64,000 bases of DNA, taken from NCBI RefSeq assembly GCF_009193215.1, contig NZ_VYVA01000001.1:62001-126000 (forward strand). The letters run 5' to 3'. Positions 61,801 through 64,000 of this stretch are shown piece by piece (positions within the stretch are counted from its first letter, which is position 1; every line of letters begins with the position of its first letter). The notes under the pieces are model-generated. The model did no database searches. It saw only the letters and a program-made list of their open reading frames with translations, and had not been told where the DNA came from. Source of the stretch: Flavicella marina (lineage in GTDB: Bacteria; Bacteroidota; Bacteroidia; Flavobacteriales; Flavobacteriaceae). The translations under genes were made by a program, and so were the position numbers.

Positions 61801-63074
61801 ATTTCATGCAACGAAAATATTGGTAGATTCCCTTTTAAATGTGTAAACTTGCTATATCTTGGGTTTTGTTCATCTCTAATTTCCATATTCAATCCTCCTC
61901 CTTCAGTCCCCACCCAAAGAGTTCCGTTACTATCTTCAAATAACGATCTGACTTTATCATTGCTTAAACTATTAGAATCTGAAGTTTTCCTTACAATTTG
62001 AAACTGCTTTCGAGAAGGATCATATTTATTCACGCCTCCACCATTCACACCAATCCAAACGATGCCAGTTTTATCTATAAACAATGAGCTTACATTATTC
62101 TTACTTAAGCTTGTCACTGGCTGTTTAGGATTGTATGTAAAATGCTCTATTAACTCAAGTTCATCATTGATTGATTCCGATTTAAAATAAGACAGTCCTT
62201 GAGGTGTTCCTGCCCATAAATAATCACCGGTAATTGCTACGTCACTAAAATTCCCATTAAATAATTTTAACGCCTTACTGGTAAATTTATCATGAACAAC
62301 AGTATACAATCCTTTCGTAGTTGCCAAAATCAACCTACCTTTAATATCTTCTTGAATACCTTTTACGGTAACATTCGGTAAATTAATCATTTTGTTTATT
62401 GAAGGGAAATAGATACTTCCATTTTCATCTCTCGACAATTTATGCAAGCCCTTCGATGTACCCACCCATACCTGGCCTTTACTGTCTTCGGCGATACTCA
62501 TTACAACAATTTGTCCGCCAAAAAAAACATCACTAGAAGATAATTCGAAATGACTAAAACTTATTGAATCTAACGGTTTAGACAAATCGGCCATACTCAT
62601 ACCTTTTAATGTTGCGACCCACAACCTATTTTTTGAGTCGACAAAAACTTCTCGAACTGTATTATCTGGCAGACTGCGTTTGTCTTTTTGATCATTTACA
62701 AAACGAGTAAATTGTTCGGTTTTTTTGTTATAATGATTTAATCCATTTCCTGTAGTACCAATCCATAAATTATTTTTTTCATCTTCAACGATACGCCAAA
62801 TTAAATTACTACTAATGCTATTTTGACTATTAGGATTTGGTTTAAATATTTTAAAATCATATCCATCGTACCTATTTAATCCATCGTGTGTTCCAAACCA
62901 CATGAATCCTTTTTTGTCTTGATAAATACAGTTCACGTCATTTTGAGACAATCCATCTACAGTTGATAAATGTTCAAACTCAAAAGAACTTTGTGCGGTT
63001 AATAATAGAGTCACAAATAGAAATACTCCGGTAAAAACCCATTGATAATGCAACTTCAACTTGTAGTTAATCAT
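58806..63074 (-). CDS. Hybrid two-component system regulator (HTCS)
   Basis: One-polypeptide sensor and transcription factor of 1422 residues that senses a glycan fragment in the periplasm and switches on the locus. In order: signal/anchor segment (to about 28), two propellers of Reg_prop repeats (about 33-690, for example GFMWFGTHDGLNRYDG), Y_Y_Y domain (about 735-815), transmembrane helix (about 821-840), histidine kinase with His879 (FTNISHEFRTPL), ATPase (NNLLSNAFKF, DSGPGIP, GTGIGLSF), receiver with Asp1209 (IIITDLMMPIMDG) and an AraC helix-turn-helix (about 1305-1406, ending FKKQFGVIPSKYVR). All parts look intact. It is divergent from a LamB-type porin and next to a sulfatase pair. The inducer is presumably a porphyran/agar oligosaccharide. 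Confidence 0.97.
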   Translation of the reverse strand: MINYKLKLHYQWVFTGVFLFVTLLLTAQSSFEFEHLSTVDGLSQNDVNCIYQDKKGFMWFGTHDGLNRYDGYDFKIFKPNPNSQNSISSNLIWRIVEDEKNNLWIGTTGNGLNHYNKKTEQFTRFVNDQKDKRSLPDNTVREVFVDSKNRLWVATLKGMSMADLSKPLDSISFSHFELSSSDVFFGGQIVVMSIAEDSKGQVWVGTSKGLHKLSRDENGSIYFPSINKMINLPNVTVKGIQEDIKGRLILATTKGLYTVVHDKFTSKALKLFNGNFSDVAITGDYLWAGTPQGLSYFKSESINDELELIEHFTYNPKQPVTSLSKNNVSSLFIDKTGIVWIGVNGGGVNKYDPSRKQFQIVRKTSDSNSLSNDKVRSLFEDSNGTLWVGTEGGGLNMEIRDEQNPRYSKFTHLKGNLPIFSLHEINRNGKKYLLAGTHGGSSLFEIDITNPKKSINNINAVKDIGHSVFAINNDEDGNLWFGTYGSGIVRWMLNEETKDYKKDILSFNDTQKGSVSSNIIRDILIDSKKNIWFATGDGLCKLSYEESLKKRPYFEIYKNIPGNSSSLSHNYLLNIFESSKGDIWIGTFGGGLNKLIQEKDSVYFDVFSESDGLPNNVIKGILEDKDQNLWLSTNKGLSKFNTKDRVFKNFDVNDGLQNDEFSELAACKTNDGKLLFGGVSGFNVFDPDGIKGNLIGAETIITDFSIFNKSVSIGEEINGRVILDKSINEIGQVELKYSENSFSFEFASLHYAAPKKNQFAYKLEGFNKDWIYTTSDKRFATYTNLEPGKYKLLVKASNNDGIWDRTPTELKIKVIPPWWRSNLAKVIYVLLFLASLMGFRRYTLISSSKKHDLELEHLENEKNAEIHKLKLEFFTNISHEFRTPLTLIRGPLEFLRKGGDKVSKKEVHEQYELIHKNVTNLLRLVDQLLDFRKMDKGKMELVLGESDIISFVKGLGEPFQFMSSKKNIHFSIVSDLKKMMIWFDFSALEKILNNLLSNAFKFTPEKGEISVTVFDGGTFVLPESIKRKDNQSDYVVVEVKDSGPGIPKHRIQHIFERFYTQVGQGNFDMKGTGIGLSFTKKLVELHKGMIDVISDSSFGSAFYVWIPKHKKMYEATNEVVFQEISEGKTVVGQADAETHVIGVLDDIVDKNLSRSRSQLPVLLIVDDNPDIRSFIKKGLGEKYYIYEAENGEQGLGIAKKIIPNIIITDLMMPIMDGIEFCKILKTTQETSHIPVVMLTAKTSEESEIEGLKTGADAYVRKPFDMELLELKLTNILKHRDKLRKVFNRDIVLQPKEVTVTSTDETFLQKAIDIVEKHMMNSEFSVELLVKEMALSRSNLFLKIKELTGLSSSEFIRNIRLKRAVQLLEQSDLSVKEVMYMTGFNTASYFSKCFKKQFGVIPSKYVRQSDRVKSSDQTNEGLS

Positions 63075-63124
63075 TGATAAAATTTTATGAAATTTAACTG
63101 AAACCTATACTATTCAAGTAGATT

Positions 63125-63132
63125 CAAAACTA
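63125..63132 (-). promoter_or_regulatory. Candidate -7 element (TAGTTTTG) for the HTCS gene
   Basis: TAGTTTTG on the minus strand fits TAnnTTTG, 51 bases before the HTCS start. No well-spaced TTG is present. Confidence 0.35.
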
Positions 63133-63178
63133 ACTATTTTATCTATAACTAAAAAAAAAAGCAAAAGAGATATTAGTC

Positions 63179-63221
63179 CATATGTCTTAATTTCTATAAT
63201 AAAATTTTTATACTATCTTTA
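63179..63221 (+). promoter_or_regulatory. Candidate promoter and upstream CATATG motif of the porin gene
   Basis: TATCTTTA (63214-63221), one base from TAnnTTTG, lies 26 bases before the porin start. Directly upstream is CATATGTCTTAATTTCTATA (from 63179), the best example of a motif also seen before GH16 (46230) and the sulfatase pair (58772). It could be the binding site of the adjacent HTCS. Confidence 0.45.
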
Positions 63222-63246
63222 ACTGATCCAAACTAAAAAACAACCT

Positions 63247-64000
63247 ATGAAGCTTTTTAATTTTTCTACAGAATCAAAACTTTTAACACTACCTTTTTTG
63301 TTATTCTCATTAATAGCCAGTAGTCAAATTGCTTATGACCACATCACCAATAAAAATATTGCGATTGGTTCATATGGTAGAGTCGGTGTTGATTGGTCTT
63401 TTGATGATGGTAGAACTATCGGAAGACGTTTGAACCTGAATAATATGGGTAGTATTGGTGGAAGAATGGAAGAGCAAGATTATTTAGAATTTGCCCCTTC
63501 GCTGCAATTCAAACCCCAAAAAGGAGATAGTACTTACATCAATATGCAATTGAGGTTGTCTGTTTTTTCAAATAGTCTTACTTCTTTTGGAAATAGTACA
63601 ACTTCGAGTTTAGGAGGATTGACATTTGCAATACCTGAATTGTTTATTCAAGCTAGAAATATTCGAAATTCAGGAATAAATGTATGGGTTGGTTCTCGTT
63701 TATATAGAGGTCCTGATGTGCATATTGCAGATCACTTTTACTTTAATGATCATTCTGGCCAAGGTTTTGGTATTGAATTTAAAAAGACACGATTAGCTGC
63801 AATATTTGTTACGGCTACAGATACCACATCTACAGTACCTCCCTATTTTTACTTAAACATCAAAACAGGAACACCTAGTACAGCGTTAAGACAGAGAACA
63901 GTGTTGGTTGCAGAACATGATATTGATATAAACGAAAATAACAGGGTTACACTACTTGGTGAGTATCACAGAATGCCTGATGGACATGCTGGAGATTCAC
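63247..64000 (+). CDS. LamB/maltoporin-type carbohydrate porin, 3' end beyond window
   Basis: Outer-membrane beta-barrel for sugar diffusion. The visible 251 codons run open to the window edge. A signal peptide ends near ASSQ. Maltoporin-like blocks follow: IGSYGRVGVDWSFDDG, GGRMEEQDYLEFAP, LPELFIQARN-like strands, and VWVGSRLYRGPDVHIADHFYFNDHSGQGFGIEF given here in parts (VWVGSRLYRGPDVHIAD, FNDHSGQGFGIEF), where maltoporins have the corresponding W-x-G-x-R-x-Y-x-R-x-D-x-H-x-x-D region. Such porins are less usual than SusC/SusD for glycan uptake in this phylum. It is divergent from the HTCS gene (172-base gap) and is likely induced with the locus to admit small oligosaccharides or monosaccharides. 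Confidence 0.82.
   Translation, partial: MKLFNFSTESKLLTLPFLLFSLIASSQIAYDHITNKNIAIGSYGRVGVDWSFDDGRTIGRRLNLNNMGSIGGRMEEQDYLEFAPSLQFKPQKGDSTYINMQLRLSVFSNSLTSFGNSTTSSLGGLTFAIPELFIQARNIRNSGINVWVGSRLYRGPDVHIADHFYFNDHSGQGFGIEFKKTRLAAIFVTATDTTSTVPPYFYLNIKTGTPSTALRQRTVLVAEHDIDINENNRVTLLGEYHRMPDGHAGDS

Noticed and set aside
1-64000. Reading the locus as a carrageenan or pectin system
   Set aside because: GH117 acts on anhydro-L-galactose, and the P450 set and GH29 fit porphyran; the GH28-like proteins lack key pectinase motifs. A mixed or hybrid galactan cannot be excluded.

Overview
The window is AT-rich DNA from a marine member of the Bacteroidota, most likely a flavobacterium that grows on red algae. 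The evidence is the many lipoprotein signal peptides, a C-terminal type IX secretion sorting domain, -7 elements of the TAnnTTTG type, a hybrid two-component regulator, and the gene content itself. I cannot name the species. Almost every gene belongs to one large locus for breaking down a sulfated, partly methylated agar-type galactan (porphyran/agar). I see no tRNA, rRNA, insertion sequence, phage gene or CRISPR array.

Layout. (1) 2-3304, plus strand: aldose 1-epimerase (cut by the window edge), a RhaT-like sugar transporter and a GH117 anhydro-L-galactosidase, closed by a terminator at 3441-3472. (2) 3618-14517, plus strand: GH43-CBM6, GH2, a BNR/Asp-box propeller protein, two sulfatases and a cytosolic lactonase. 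(3) 24195-14514, minus strand: LacI regulator, GH2, sulfatase, two GH28-like beta-helix enzymes and a sulfatase. (4) 24353-35001, plus strand, divergent from lacI across a cluster of operator-like sites: sodium/solute symporter, FAD oxidoreductase, an unusual five-bladed propeller, GH2, GH16 with an inserted domain, and a second unusual propeller. (5) A type IX-sorted protein (35961-35116). (6) 45179-36179, minus strand: alcohol dehydrogenase, esterase, cytochrome P450, ferredoxin, ferredoxin reductase, GH2 and GH29. (7) 45337-50092, plus strand: AraC regulator, GH16 and GH2. (8) 54492-50167, minus strand: FN3 lipoprotein, kelch lipoprotein, sulfatase and a methyltransferase-like protein; a CBM lipoprotein reads away from this operon (54682-55686). 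(9) Two sulfatases (58686-55757), a hybrid two-component system (63074-58806) and, divergent from it, the start of a LamB-type porin (63247 to the window edge).

How it fits together (family knowledge plus inference). Secreted GH16 enzymes cut the chain. Seven sulfatases remove sulfate. GH29 (probably an alpha-L-galactosidase here), GH117 and five GH2 enzymes trim the oligosaccharides from the ends. The porin, the symporter and the RhaT-like carrier move sugars inward. In the cytoplasm the P450, ferredoxin and ferredoxin reductase oxidatively demethylate 6-O-methyl-D-galactose, a methylated sugar typical of porphyran. The formaldehyde released would be taken up by the co-encoded alcohol dehydrogenase and esterase. 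GalM and the lactonase feed sugars into central metabolism. No SusC/SusD pair is present in the window.

The parts least explained by known families are a GH16 enzyme interrupted by a discoidin-like domain whose halves are in swapped order, a pair of five-bladed propellers lacking the usual first catalytic Asp, a GH2 with Asn-His where Asn-Glu is expected, and a CATATGTnTT-type motif recurring between genes. All family calls were made by eye from the translated sequence; no database search was run.
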